Part shown: positions 53,968 to 64,000 of the stretch, in pieces
Layout: each line of letters starts with the position of its first letter
Numbering within the stretch: the stretch's first letter is position 1
NCBI GenBank assembly: GCA_022606425.2
Contig: JAHDVF020000068.1
Coordinates: forward strand, 248,001-312,000
DNA: 64,000 nucleotides
Direction of reading: 5' to 3'
DNA from: Lepidostoma basale
Taxonomy: Eukaryota; Arthropoda; Insecta; Trichoptera; Lepidostomatidae
The notes under the pieces: model-generated
Databases searched by the model: none
Seen by the model: only the letters and a program-made list of their open reading frames with translations
Told to the model about the DNA's origin: nothing
Translations under genes and position numbers: made by a program

Positions 53968-54410
53968 CCATCTTCTTCTTTCGGTGCCGTGTCAGGTCCT
54001 CCCAACGTTGGCGATCACTACAGCAAAGGCATTTCTATCCTGCGCCACTTAGAACAGGTTCTGGACTCTTGTTATTCCTGTCCACTCTTTGATGTTCTGC
54101 AACCAGGACAGCTGCCTTCTACCAACTCCCCGACGTCCCACCACTTGTTTATATCAGTCGAATGAGGTGGTATTTTTCTCTTCTTAGCACAAGACCCAAA
54201 TATGAGACCTTTCTAATTTTCACACTTGACAACAGCTCTCTATTGGCTCTAGCTCTCTGCAGTACGTCTGCATTACTGACCCTATCGGTCCACGGTATAC
54301 GGAGCATTCTGCGGTATATCCACATCTCGAACGCTTCCAACCGGTTCATTACATTCACTTGAGTCTAGGTTTCGCAGCCATATAGTAGAACAGACCATAT
54401 ATTATAACAT
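53968..54410 (-). mobile_element. LINE-C 3' copy
   Basis: The minus strand reads NRLEAFEMWIYRRMLRIPWT, DRVSNADVLQRARANRELLS and VSYLGLVLRREKYHLIRLI, then GRRQLSWLQNIKEW-like sequence. It is the best LINE-C tail with 4765-5105. Confidence 0.85.
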
Positions 54411-54820
54411 TTAATCATTCTTAATTAGCTCCCCAAAGAACTTCAAATATATGGAAGGAAAAAAAAACAATCACATCACCGTGGAAACTCGTCATTTTGT
54501 TAAATTAATATTCTCGCACATTATAATTCACAATTTCGTCACTCGACCACCAAACACAGGACGAATGTGCCCCATGAGCGGGCAGAGCCGATCGCTTCCT
54601 GTCGGCCTGTCTCCGTTTGCTGGTGTCGTAACAGAATAATTGGCGCCATTTTGAAAAACAATCATTTTTGTTTCTTCGATCCGAGTTACATAATATCTAT
54701 TCCAATTTTAAAATCGTCAATATTTTACAAGTAATAACATTGTAATATTATTCAGAAATTTCGAATAGCTCAAAAAAATGTGTATAGTAAATTGGGTTCG
54801 ATCGGTTGTATGAAATCTCC
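54411..54820. other. No feature recognised
   Basis: Mixed-composition DNA with no named feature. Open frames are short and show no homology I know. Confidence 0.4.
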
Positions 54821-54824
54821 TTAT

Positions 54825-55185
54825 TTTTCTTCCTCAGCCTATTCCCGTCCACTCCTGGACAAAGGCCTCCTCCATTCGCTTCCATGTCACTATATTGTGC
54901 AGAATGCATTCAGGTTATTCCGACATGTCTGTTCAGATGGTCCTTCCACCGTAGTTGCGGTCGCCCTGCACTTCTCTTTGTCGTCCACGGTCTCCAAGTC
55001 AGCAGTCTTCTTGTCCATTTTTCGTCTGAGCTTCTGGCTACGTGACCTGCCCACTGCCATTTTAGAGTCGCACTCCGGTGGATGATGTCAGTGACCTTTG
55101 TTTTTTCTCTCGCCGTATCGTGTCTGACTCTGTCTCTTAGGCTTATTCCTAACGTGGCTCTTTCCATGGCTCTTTGTCATGGAAA
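54825..55185 (-). mobile_element. LINE-B2 3' copy
   Basis: The minus strand reads MERATLGISLRDRVRHDTAR, KVTDIIHRSATLKWQWAGHV, LLTWRPWTTKRSAGRPQLRW and DHLNRHVGIT. It is close to the plus-strand copy at 32625-32965. Confidence 0.85.
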
Positions 55186-55189
55186 GAGT

Positions 55190-55826
55190 CACTTTGTCAC
55201 AAATTGTCATGCCTACATCCTTTTTTTTTCAAATACCATCACTTTAGACTTGGACACATTCATTACAAGGTCACTATTTTTGCATGCTTCATACATTCTT
55301 GATACTCAGACTACACAATGCTTAGCCAAATTATTAATTCCACACCATTATTATCGGAAGATATATATTTTTCATTTTGCATAGCATAATTTTATAACGC
55401 GTTCTCACACTCTAATACAACAATCGCTGCGGAATATACGTAGTCTTGATCCATTTCAGAAATCGGCAATGGTTATTATTTCGTAAATTTCTCACGGCTA
55501 TAAATATAAATAATGCATATAATTACTATTTTTGGCAAACGTGTTTTTTTTTTCACTTTCGTTCAAATTTAATCTTTATATCATTCGGGAGATCGGATGT
55601 CTTTGTAATTGAATGTTTCGTTTGAATGATAATTTGTCGTTTGTTTTGTCGTGATTTCTCGTAGAATTTTCACCGGATTTCGATATCACCAATCGTCTAA
55701 CAATGGAATAGGGGGACCATACTATTCGGCCTAGTGAACACGATAATAGGGCCCGGTAGAAGTGCGTACATTCCACATGTAGAAAGTGAAATTTGTATCT
55801 GTGGAGCGTTGTTATTTTTATTTTGT
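55190..55826. other. No feature recognised
   Basis: A LINE-A-like scrap (CACTTTAGACTTGGACACATT, 55248-55310) precedes unassigned AT-rich DNA. Confidence 0.4.
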
Positions 55827-55830
55827 TTAA

Positions 55831-56605
55831 GGGATCATTCTGATTTAGACGCTCGAAAAAATAATGTTTTTTTTTTTTTTTTTATGAAAATTCTATTATG
55901 GAAATTGAAATAAGGGTTATTTAGCTCAACGGTTACAAAATTGAAAAACTAAAAAAAAACACATTTTTTTTAGCTTCGGTATATCAGTGGCTGTAGCGCA
56001 AAATACGGAAATTAATATAATTTTAAGAAGAAAAAAAACGTTTTTTTCACTGATTTTGATCCAAAAAAAAAAAATTAAAATCTAAATTTTGATTTGATTG
56101 TAGTGTGCGCTGAAGCTATTATTGTGTAGAATATGTGGTTAAAATTTCATGAAGATCGGTTTAGTGGTTCCGGAGAATTCACCGCCGCCGACCGAAAAAA
56201 TATAGTTTTGAAAAAAAACGCGTTTAAAGTTTTTTTTAACGAAAAAATCTTACCTACAGTCAGCTGCCTGCACCATACAAAATCCCTTCAGCTCAAAAAA
56301 CCCTAATCCTCCTGTTCATATTTTTTTAACGTAACTTCCCTTTTACAATCTTTGCACTTTAAATATTTCGATAGCATTGAGAAAACTAGGAAAAAAACTT
56401 ACAATGCTGTAACTAGCCGTTTGATCAATGTGCACATCGAAAGTCGTATATTTTGATTTGTTGAGCAACGTAAAGTTTGTGAAATAATATAGTTAGATCC
56501 GATCGCTATCAACTTTTAACGCAATACATACAGATATATATACTTTTGAAAAAGGTAAAAACAAAAAAAAAACATTTTTTGAAAGTTAAAAACCAGAATG
56601 ATCCC
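55831..56605. mobile_element. TTAA-flanked MITE, 775 bp
   Basis: The ends GGGATCATTCTG and CAGAATGATCCC are perfect 12-bp inverted repeats. TTAA lies on both sides (55827-55830, 56606-56609). The interior is full of A and T runs and encodes nothing. The TTAA duplication indicates a piggyBac-type mechanism. The flanks read on into a SINE-tail-like sequence (TAGCTCTTTACGGCATTACA). Confidence 0.82.
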
Positions 56606-56639
56606 TTAATAGCTCTTTACGGCATTACAGAGCGAATCA

Positions 56640-56745
56640 AATCGACACAATGAGTGAAAAATATATTATTAAATATGCATAGCACCATGTGAATAGAAAA
56701 GAGTAAATAAACTGATTTGATTTGATGATTTATTGTTTTTTTATA
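56640..56745 (+). mobile_element. LINE-H tail scrap
   Basis: AAATAAACTGATTTGATTTG and ATGATTTATTG at 56705-56735 are the LINE-H 3' end (compare 63910-63940). Confidence 0.6.
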
Positions 56746-56789
56746 TTATAGGATTCACGAACTCATTATATTGTACTTTCTGACTTATA

Positions 56790-56979
56790 AAGCCGATGTC
56801 GTCCACTGCTGGACATAGGCCTCCCCCATACTTCTCCATATACTCCTATCTTCACTGGCTCAAGTGTCCTAAAAATGTTCAGTTCACCCTTTTCTGCCAG
56901 CTCCATGCTTCACTTCCATACACAAGGGTCGGGACAAGAACTCCATTGGGCACTGCCTTATTTGCTTCAGTCGATATAT
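56790..56979 (-). mobile_element. LINE scraps, left part of mariner target
   Basis: GTCCACTGCTGGACATAGGC is a LINE-B end; CTTCACTGGCTCAAGTGTCC is CR1/L2-like. From 56892 on it is reversed LINE-A (TGCCAGCTCCATGCTTCAC), which continues after the mariner at 58268. Confidence 0.7.
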
Positions 56980-56981
56980 TA

Positions 56982-58265
56982 GGTCCTTACATATGAAATT
57001 GGCGTTTTGCCGTACTGGCAACTTTGATCTCAAATATCTTCTCTTTGGTTAGGAATTCTAAATTCAAATTTATACAGCTATTAACTCAAGTATTTGTGTT
57101 TCGAAAATTATAATTCATTTGTTTTTTCCTCAATTGTTTTTTTTTCTTTGCGTCACTTAGTTTACAAAATGGAAAACTTGATATATCGCGTTATTTACGA
57201 GTACGAGTTCCACCGTGGCACCAGTGCTGCAGAAACGGCTCGAAGGATTAATGATGTGTATGGCGACGGTGCCGCAAAAGAAAACACAGTGCGTTTTTGG
57301 TTCCAACGTTTTCGTTCTGGAAATTTCGACCTGCAGAACAAGCCCCGTGGACGGCCGGAGACCAAAGTTGATAATGAAAGAATTGAAGGCTATTGTGGAA
57401 GCGGATCCATCGCAAACCACGTCCGAGTTAGCTGCAGGCTGCGGTGTTAGTGATAAAACTGTTTTAATCCACTTGAAGCAAATTGGGAAGGTGAAAAAGC
57501 TTGAAAGGTGGGTACCTCACGAATTGAGTGAAGCAAATCAACAAACGCGCGTTGACTGCTGCGTTGCATTACTCAACCGGCACAATAATGAAGGGATTTT
57601 GAATCGAATCATTACCTGTGATGAAAAAAGGATCCTGTATGATAATCGGAAGCGCTCATCGCAATGGCTGAACCCTGCCGAACCAGCCAAACCATGCCCC
57701 AAGCGAAAATTTACTCCAAAAAAGTTACTTGTGAGCGTTTGGTGGACTAGTGCTGGTGTCGTTCACTACAGCTTTCTTAAATCTGGCCAGACGATTACGG
57801 CAGATGTCTATTGTCAGCAACTGCAAACCATTATGGAAAAGCTAGCTGCTAAATAACCGAGGCTGGTTAATCTCTCTAGGCCACTGCTGCTTCATGATAA
57901 CGCTAGACCACACACTGCACAACAGACGGCTACCAAATTAGAAGAGCTTCAATTGGAATGTCTAAGACATCCACCGTACTCTCCGGACCTTGCCCCAACA
58001 GATTACTATTTTTTTCGAAGTTTGGATAACTTCTTGCAAGGGAAAAAATTCAACTCCGATGGGGCAGTCCAAACCGACTTCAAAGATTTTATTGATTCCC
58101 GTTCGAATGTTTTTTTTTAGTAAAGGGATCGATGAACTACCTATGAGATGGCAAAAGTGCATAGATAGCAATGGTACATACTTTGATCAAATAAATATAT
58201 TATATTAAAAAAAAATCAACTTTATGTTCCTCCCATACAAAACGCCAATTTCATATGTAAGGACC
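56982..58265 (+). mobile_element. mariner element, full length
   Basis: A 1284-bp element with inverted ends GGTCCTTACATATGAAATTG (56982) and CAATTTCATATGTAAGGACC (ending 58265). TA lies on both sides (56980-56981, 58266-58267). The size, ends and catalytic spacing are those of a classic mariner. It interrupts a LINE-A copy, whose two halves rejoin exactly when the mariner and one TA are removed. Confidence 0.92.
57169..58120 (+). pseudogene. mariner transposase, broken
   Basis: The ATG at 57169 begins MENLIYRVIYEYEFHRGTSA with the helix-turn-helix VRFWFQRFRSGNFDL. A one-base insertion near 57378 shifts the frame. The rest (ELKAIVEADPSQTTSELAAG, ITCDEKRILYDN, LVSVWWTSAGVVHY) is in the new frame. 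TAA at 57854 stops it, and the frame then continues through LLHDNARPHTA and YSPDLAPTDYYFF. The catalytic Asp codons are at 57620, 57896 and 58001, giving D92D and DD34D spacing. A T-run near 58111 causes a last shift. Three lesions make it inactive. Confidence 0.9.
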
Positions 58266-58267
58266 TA

Positions 58268-58430
58268 ATATTTCTATTTGCGGTAATGACTAATGCACCA
58301 TTTATTTTGTTTCCAGCTCCAACTCTTCTTCAGATATCTTTCGCCATTCTTCCATCTCTTGTAAACATGCTTCCCAGATAAACAAATTCGGTAACTTGCT
58401 CTAATTTCTCACCGTAACCCCGATAGAAGT
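58268..58430 (-). mobile_element. LINE-A, right part of mariner target
   Basis: TTTCTATTTGCGGTAATGAC and CACCATTTATTTTGTTTCC continue the reversed LINE-A reading (INGAL, ITANRN) broken off at 56979; VTEFVYLGSMFTRD is read further along. Confidence 0.8.
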
Positions 58431-58960
58431 CTTAGGAAAATGCTTACCTAGAAAGATCTAGAAATTGGCTCGTTATTGCGTTTTCATACTTTGACTCTGA
58501 GTGTCTTAAGAGGTACTGCAATCCCGAAGTCTATTTCCTATATCGTGCCCTACCCTTGTTAGTCGGGCGGACTCTATCTGTACAGTTTTTCTTACCGCCT
58601 TTCGGTGTGAGCGCCCGTATACGGAGGACTCATAGGGTCTACACGGTGTACCGAACACAATGAATGAAGTTTCCGCCGGTCACTCGTGTTCTCCATTTCA
58701 CTTTCCCGCGTCTCCGAGACGGGAGCGCCACTGCGGCAAGCGTTGCGCAATACTTTCGCCTGGGATCGCCACTTTTCGTAATCGGCGAACCTCTCGTCTT
58801 CCATGCGAATTTCTGTCGATTGTTATCTGCGCGGACTGTCTTTGCACGTTTCTAAACATGGTACAATGGAGTTTTTATGTAATCGATTCTAGTCTCATCG
58901 CCATTATAACGCATCACACCAGGCCTGACCAAGACTACGATTCTCCAAGAGCCGCATACA
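58431..58960 (-). mobile_element. Possible LINE fragment, unassigned
   Basis: The minus frames read MEDERFADYEKWRSQAKVLR and MENTSDRRKLHSLCSVHRVD. GC content is higher than around it. It resembles a LINE ORF piece, but I cannot name the family. LINE-H tail words (AATCAAATCAAATCTG) follow at 58970. Confidence 0.35.
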
Positions 58961-58984
58961 AATAATAATCAAATCAAATCTGTT

Positions 58985-59190
58985 TATTTCATCAATAGGC
59001 ATACCTCATACATACTATTCACCGGGACTTGTAGTTCATGCTCGTTGTCTGCAAGTAGGGCAGCGTCATCCTCGTTCAAGGAACAGCTTACTGACACTCC
59101 GCTCATTTTGGCACCTACATCCAACCCTTTCAGCTCTTTCATACATTTGTCCATATACAGATTAAATAACCACGGGGACATTACGCAACC
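58985..59190 (-). mobile_element. LINE-A reverse-transcriptase fragment
   Basis: The minus strand reads MSPWLFNLYMDKCMKELKGL, DVGAKMSGVSVSCSLN, EDDAALLADNEHELQV and MYEVC. The YADD box is changed to NEDD. SPWLFNLYMD is the usual reverse-transcriptase motif upstream of YADD. Confidence 0.8.
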
Positions 59191-59394
59191 CTGTTTGACA
59201 CCTATTAAAAATATATATATAATTACGAAAAACCGATATTTTCAGTGTGAAAAGATTTCAGTGCTCGCTACTGTAGTATACTACCAGAAACGCAAGAGAG
59301 ATGGTTCAACATTAGGAAGACAAGATACTCTCCAAAATCAAGAGTATTTGCCTTCTGAACGTACTTTTACTAATTTGAAAGACGTCGATCTCCG

Positions 59395-60128
59395 TTTTCC
59401 TCGGTCTTTCTCTATTTCTAGTTCCATTTAAATCGTTAACATATAATTTTTTATTTCATTCTTTCTTCATTCGTTCTTTCCATGTGTCCAAACCATCTTA
59501 ATGATCGTTTCATTATTTTGTTCATAACACCGTCATTCGCACTGCATTCACTTCTTATATTTTCATTCGACCCTCTTATCATACACAGAGTATATACACA
59601 TTCGTCTAAGAGATCTCATTTCTACTGCATTTATTCTAATTTAATTCTTCTTTTGCCAGTCCCATGCTTCGCTTCCATGCATAAGAGTCGGTACAAGAAC
59701 ACCATTGTGCACTGCCATTTTAACTTTTTTGGATATGTTTTTGTTTGCGATGACAACTTTAAGTGCACCATTCACTTTGTTGCCTGCCCCAACCCTTCTT
59801 TCAATATCCCTCTCCACTCGACCATATTATGTAAACATACTACTCAAATACACGAACTCGTCTACTAGCTCCAAATTTTCACCATTCACGTTAATGTTGC
59901 AGACTGTTATAATTTATTATTTTTCAAAAATCATTATTACCTTGGACTTATTCACATTCATCATCAGATCATTTCGCGTGGATACCTCATACATACTATT
60001 CATCAGGACTTGTAGTTCATGCTCGTTGTCTGCAAGTAGGACAGCGTCATCCGCATACAAGAGACAACGTGCTGACACTCCGCCCATTTTGGCACCTACA
60101 TCCAACCCTTTCATCTCTTTCATTTTCA
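59395..60128 (-). mobile_element. LINE-A copy with intact YADD box
   Basis: From 60128 leftwards: EMKGLDVGAKMGGVSARCLL, YADDAVLLADNEHELQV, NDLMMNVNKSKV, then in other frames [22 protein letters not shown]-like, RSLRRMCIYSV and [17 protein letters not shown]. It is the longest LINE-A copy; the 5' part of ORF2 and all of ORF1 are missing. Confidence 0.85.
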
Positions 60129-60177
60129 TTTATTATATATACCGATAGATCAGAATGTAATAACGTTCACTCGAAAG

Positions 60178-60885
60178 AATAATGTATGACGATTTGTGAT
60201 ATAAGTGCGAAAGGCGATCGGGGCAAGTTACCGAATTTACGTATCTGGGAAGCATGTTTACAAGAGACGGAAAAATGGAGAGAGACATCGAAAGAAGGGT
60301 TTGTGCTGGGAATAAAATAAATGGCGCACTCCAAGTCATTACTGCAAATAGAAATATATCCACAGAAGCAAAGATGGCAGTACACAATGGAGTTCTAATG
60401 CCAACCCTTATGTATGGAAGTGAAGCTTGGAGCTGGCAAAAGAAGGATGAAAGCAGGATAAACGCCGTAGAAATGATATCACTAAGAATAATGTGCAGGA
60501 AAACGTTGTATGGTAGAATACCGAACGATGAAATAAGAGAGAAATGTAAGGCAGATGACTGCATCATGGATAAAATTAAAAAAGGATCCCTGAGATGGTT
60601 TGGACTTATAAAACGAATGGATGAGAGTAAAATGGTTAAAAAATTGTACACAAGCAGCGTGAGTGGAAAAGAAGCCGAGGACGACCGAGGAAAACATGGG
60701 ATGACCAAATTAATCAATTACTAAAAGATGGCCACATTCAAAGTCGGAATAATCGACAGGCGTGCATGGTACGATGTATGAATGTAGAGGAAACCCGAGA
60801 GGTATGCCAGGACAGAGCATTGTGGCGATCCATCCTCTCTGCCTACCCCTCCGGGGAAATGGCGTGATGGTTAGTTAGTTATAAC
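60178..60885 (+). mobile_element. LINE-A 3' copy, about 156-codon frame
   Basis: The plus strand reads [77 protein letters not shown] and GSLRWFGLIKRMDESKM. It ends SAYPSGEMA, GGCGTGATGG and TTAG repeats. It belongs to the same subfamily as 11281-11724. Confidence 0.88.
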
Positions 60886-61305
60886 ATTCACTTTAGTTAG
60901 AGAGTTAAATAAACACAAACTGAGATAAAGTCGTCAGAGAAAGCAAAAAACATATTTAGTTTCTATGACCGGGGGCCTCGAGTTTGACCAGCCCTGTATT
61001 CGTCAAAAAAGTGCACCAATTTGAAATTCTATGTAACCTGCGCGTAACTAATTTTTAATCTTCATTGTGATATTCATTTCTATAATATCAAGCCTAGAGC
61101 TGCCTCTCCATGCTGACGAAATGACACTCGTTATTCTGTAACAGCTACTGGAAAAAAATAGTAATTTTCGTGTAATTACATCATTTTCTTAAGTATCCTC
61201 GAACAACGCTTCGTGAAAAGTTCCAGCGCCCACTAGGAACCTGTAAAACTCAGTATTAAATCATTTATATGAATTAAGGGGCGCTCGAAAAAAATATTAT
61301 TATTA
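60886..61305. other. No feature recognised
   Basis: AT-rich DNA, no coding or repeat signal recognised. Confidence 0.45.
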
Positions 61306-61309
61306 TTAT

Positions 61310-61475
61310 TTACTAACTAATCATAACACCGTCTCACCGAATTAGTAGGCAGAAAGAATGGACTGCCATACTTTTCTTTCCTGACATATTTCTCTCGCTT
61401 CCTCAACATTCATACACCATGTCATGCACACGCGTCGATTTTCTCCGACTCCTCACATGGCTGACATTCAATATT
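61310..61475 (-). mobile_element. LINE-A 3' end scrap, reversed
   Basis: TACTAACTAATCATAACACCG and AGGCAGAAAGAATGGACTGC begin the reversed end; it breaks off in an ATT repeat at 61475. Confidence 0.8.
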
Positions 61476-61570
61476 TGATTTATTTTATTATTATTATTAA
61501 ATTATTATTATTATTATTATTATTTGGTTGAATAGCTCTTTACATCATGACAGCATGAGCCAAATCGATA
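61476..61570 (-). mobile_element. SINE tail fragment with ATT microsatellite
   Basis: ATT repeats (61483-61531) are joined to TTGGTTGAATAGCTCTTTAC and ATCATGACAGCATGAGCC, the SINE 3' body. The tRNA-like head is missing. Confidence 0.7.
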
Positions 61571-61599
61571 ATAATAATAATAAATTGTATAATTTATAA

Positions 61600-61664
61600 A
61601 GCGCCATTTTTATGAATTGCTCATCTTAAGGGCGCTGTAGAAGATGTTCTGTTTTATCAACTAG

Positions 61665-61695
<31 letters not shown>

Positions 61696-62090
61696 TGATA
61701 AAAAATATATATAAACATATTTAGTATGAGGGCTGCACCCGACGAAATCGATCAGCCCTTCCTGTCAGGAAATGACAATTTGAAAAGGTGCGTTTTGAGT
61801 CTCGATCTAAATTCTGATTGATTCTCAATGCACTTAAGGTCTGCTGGAAGACTGTTGGAAGAAGGGCCGGCTACCGCGAAGGCTCGGTCGCCAAATTTTG
61901 TGCTTGGACAGCGTTTTGGCACAGTCAATCTACCGATCGCAGAAGACTTAGCTGATCGCAATGTAGACTGTCTAGCATTCAGGTTCTCGTTGATGCAGAG
62001 TTCAGATGTATAAGCTGGTGCCATTCCATGCAACGCCTTATAGACCGTCCAGCAGAGCTTGTATTGTATCCTTTCTGGACATTTCAGCCA
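61600..62090 (-). mobile_element. CR1/L2-like LINE, 3' end
   Basis: The minus strand reads MHGMAPAYTSELCINENL, RQSTLRSAKSSAIGRL, RCPSTKFGDRAFAVAGP and LKTHLFKLSFPDRKG. An ATA/AAT repeat (61661-61696) is part of its tail. It is the best-kept copy of this family. Confidence 0.87.
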
Positions 62091-62094
62091 GTGG

Positions 62095-62214
62095 AGCTCC
62101 TGCGAGGATGGACACAGCGAGGATATCCAAGATCGTGAGACTCCAGAAGGCCGTCGACCACCAGGATGACCACTTAAGAAAGTTGCACGTCTTCATCACA
62201 GGACCAGAATTGAT
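62095..62214. other. Short unassigned sequence
   Basis: The plus strand could read PARMDTARISKIVRLQKAVD, but it has no start or partner exon and no homology I know. Confidence 0.3.
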
Positions 62215-62373
62215 ATTTTTTGCTATCATAGTGATTCTCGTGACATGTGATAGGTAGCTAATCTATCGTCATTTTATTGTCATGTGAATTCTAAACCAGA
62301 CCAAAGACAGTGTGACAATCACACTACCCTCGCCGGGAATCGAACGCGGAACCTTCGGGGCGGCAGTCAATAG
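62215..62373 (-). mobile_element. tRNA-derived SINE, truncated
   Basis: The SINE body is followed by the B-box complement GGAATCGAACG (62336-62346) with one change. The A box is lost at the break near 62373. Confidence 0.78.
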
Positions 62374-63060
62374 ATATAAAAATAAATTAACACGGCCATT
62401 ATATATAATAAAATAATCTTTATTTTATACACATACATAGTATTTATATAAACAATTTACAATATTAAATATTGAGAAAAAAAATAGCGGAGATACAAGC
62501 TGATATATAGAGCCCTGTTTTGAAAATCTTTGCTGATGGTTTACATGATTTCTTTATAATGCAGTATCCAAAATAAATAAAAACCAATTAAGAAATGTAA
62601 TAGCTATCGAGTGACGTAGGAATATGGATTTTTTTTTGTAGAAATGACAGCTTTTTGTTTAAAAAAAACCCTAAAAATTTCAATCAAATTTTGAGTTTAA
62701 AAAAAAATTATAAATTTTGAACATGACACCCAATCAATAAGCCTAAGTCACATTGGGGACAATATTTTCAATATTACGGCTTCCTAAAAAGGTCCATTTA
62801 CACTGGACAGTCATCAGCCGATACCGACACGTCACGCGTTTTCGTTGAGCAAATAATCGTTTTATTTGTTTTGGTGGTGTCTTGTTACTTTTAATTAATG
62901 CCGATTCCGCTCATAATATATTTAAATTCCGAGATAATCGCCTTCTCCACGGCGAATTTAAATGGTAGTAAAAACGGTATTCTGCAAAAAAGAATTATAT
63001 ACTGTAGGAAACACACCCTGAAAAATATTGATCATTTTTATTAAGTGTCGATTTTATGTA
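62374..63060. other. No feature recognised
   Basis: AT-rich DNA; CATTTACACTGGACAGTCATC at 62787 and similar pieces do not match any family I know. Confidence 0.4.
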
Positions 63061-63065
63061 GGTAG

Positions 63066-63935
63066 GTGCTTTCTTCGGCAACCCCCGACGGCGATTTTCT
63101 TATAGCATTTGAGATTCGTAATATTCATGTGCTGAAGCTGCTGTATAACTCTCTGGTGAGAAGTCGGTTGGAATTTAGTTCCAATGTCTGGGCGCCGCAT
63201 GAAGTTCGATATTCCCTGATGGAGAGTATGCAGAAAAAAATTCTACGATACCTCTATCTTAGGGAGTATGGATATTACCCGTGGTTCTTTCCGACTGATT
63301 TCTTGCTGGGATGCTGGGCTACCGGTCACTCGAGAGGAGACGAAACATTCACTTGGTTGTTCATTTATTTCGACTGATAGGCGGTTGTATACACAACTCA
63401 GAAATCCTGAGTGATGTAGGTCTGTTTGTCTCTGATAATTATCTTCGACAAAGGGGCCATAGATTGTTTTATCACCCACGATGCAGAACCAACCTGCCAA
63501 TGGTTATGCCGGTAGATAGAGCAATATCTTTGCTTAATCGTATCACTACTATATTTACTTCGAGAACTCGGCCGTACTGGAGGGCGTTCGGCTTTTTGTC
63601 CCCGATAGATATCTCCGACAGCGACAGCACAGATTGTTTTACCTACCGGCCGTCAGAACCAATCTGCCTCTGGTGACCCCGGATGGGAAGAGCAATTAGT
63701 CTGCTGAACGCGGTCTCCTCGGAGATCGACGTCTTTCATATTAGTGAAAGTACGTTCAGAAGGCAAATACTCTTAATTCTGGAGAGTATCCTGTCTTCCT
63801 AATGTCGAACCATCTCTCATGCGTTTCTGGTAGTATACTATACACAATATATTATTTAACCTGTTCTCAATAGATGCCTTAAAAATAAATTTTGTTATGT
63901 CTGTTGATGAAATAAACTGATTTGATTTGATGATT
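63066..63935 (+). mobile_element. LINE-H copy with partial internal duplication
   Basis: IRNIHVLKLLYNSLVRSRLE, SMQKKILRYLYLREYGYYPW and, after a shift, LSDVGLFVSDNYLRQRGHRL, RTNLPMVMPVDRAISLLNR run to about 63540. There a second LINE-H segment begins: ENSAVLEGVRLFVPDRYLRQ and RTNLPLVTPDG. It ends with AAATAAACTGATTTGATTTG (63910-63935). The same protein block thus occurs twice, with divergent sequence. Confidence 0.82.
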
Positions 63936-64000
63936 TGATTTTTTATAATTGTATGGTATATTTATTTTATTAATTTGTCATGCATCTTTTGTTTCTCGCT

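Overview
The window is animal nuclear DNA, AT-rich and intron-bearing, with GT/AG introns. It is very probably from an insect and most likely a lepidopteran. That call rests on insect-like Cdc7 and Cbp80 proteins, LINEs ending in TTAG repeats, and a Helitron of the TC...CTAG type with the 'atttataactcaagaac' 5' region I associate with Lepidoptera. The species is not resolved.

Three host genes are supported. (1) 4196-14198 (+): seven 3' exons of the replication kinase Cdc7. The N-lobe exons must lie before base 1. (2) 26673-31302 (+): five-prime exons of the nuclear cap-binding subunit Cbp80/NCBP1, including a 40-base first coding exon. About 495 codons are present; the C-terminal part is not found anywhere to base 64000. 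(3) 35250-38783 (-): one 3.5-kb terminal exon of a long, acidic, Ser/Thr-rich, glycosylation-site-rich protein I do not recognise. If Cbp80 continues beyond the window, this gene sits antisense inside a Cbp80 intron.

Almost everything else is mobile-element debris, often nested with readable target-site duplications. It includes about twenty 5'-truncated copies of one LINE family (here LINE-A, TTAG-repeat tail) and several other LINE families, called B, C, D, E, F, CR1/L2-like and H. There is a tRNA-derived SINE, a mariner (DD34D, broken), a Tigger/pogo element, a pogo MITE, a second TIR transposase family, TTAA-flanked and hAT-type MITEs, a Helitron, a TIR/MITE family (MITE-1), a minisatellite, and Penelope-like remnants.

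The most interesting signal is a small RNA-like fold that recurs in several unrelated-looking repeat families: CTGANGA, one extra base, a 4-5 bp stem, GAA, a self-complementary AC..GT, then C or T. The stem sequence changes between families while its pairing is kept. The layout is that of a type I hammerhead ribozyme with a tiny helix III and one extra base next to helix II. One copy lies just downstream of a Penelope-like C-terminal coding remnant. In several places the motif occurs as inverted pairs that make long palindromes.

All coordinates of repeats are by eye and are good to about 5-20 bases unless a target-site duplication is quoted.
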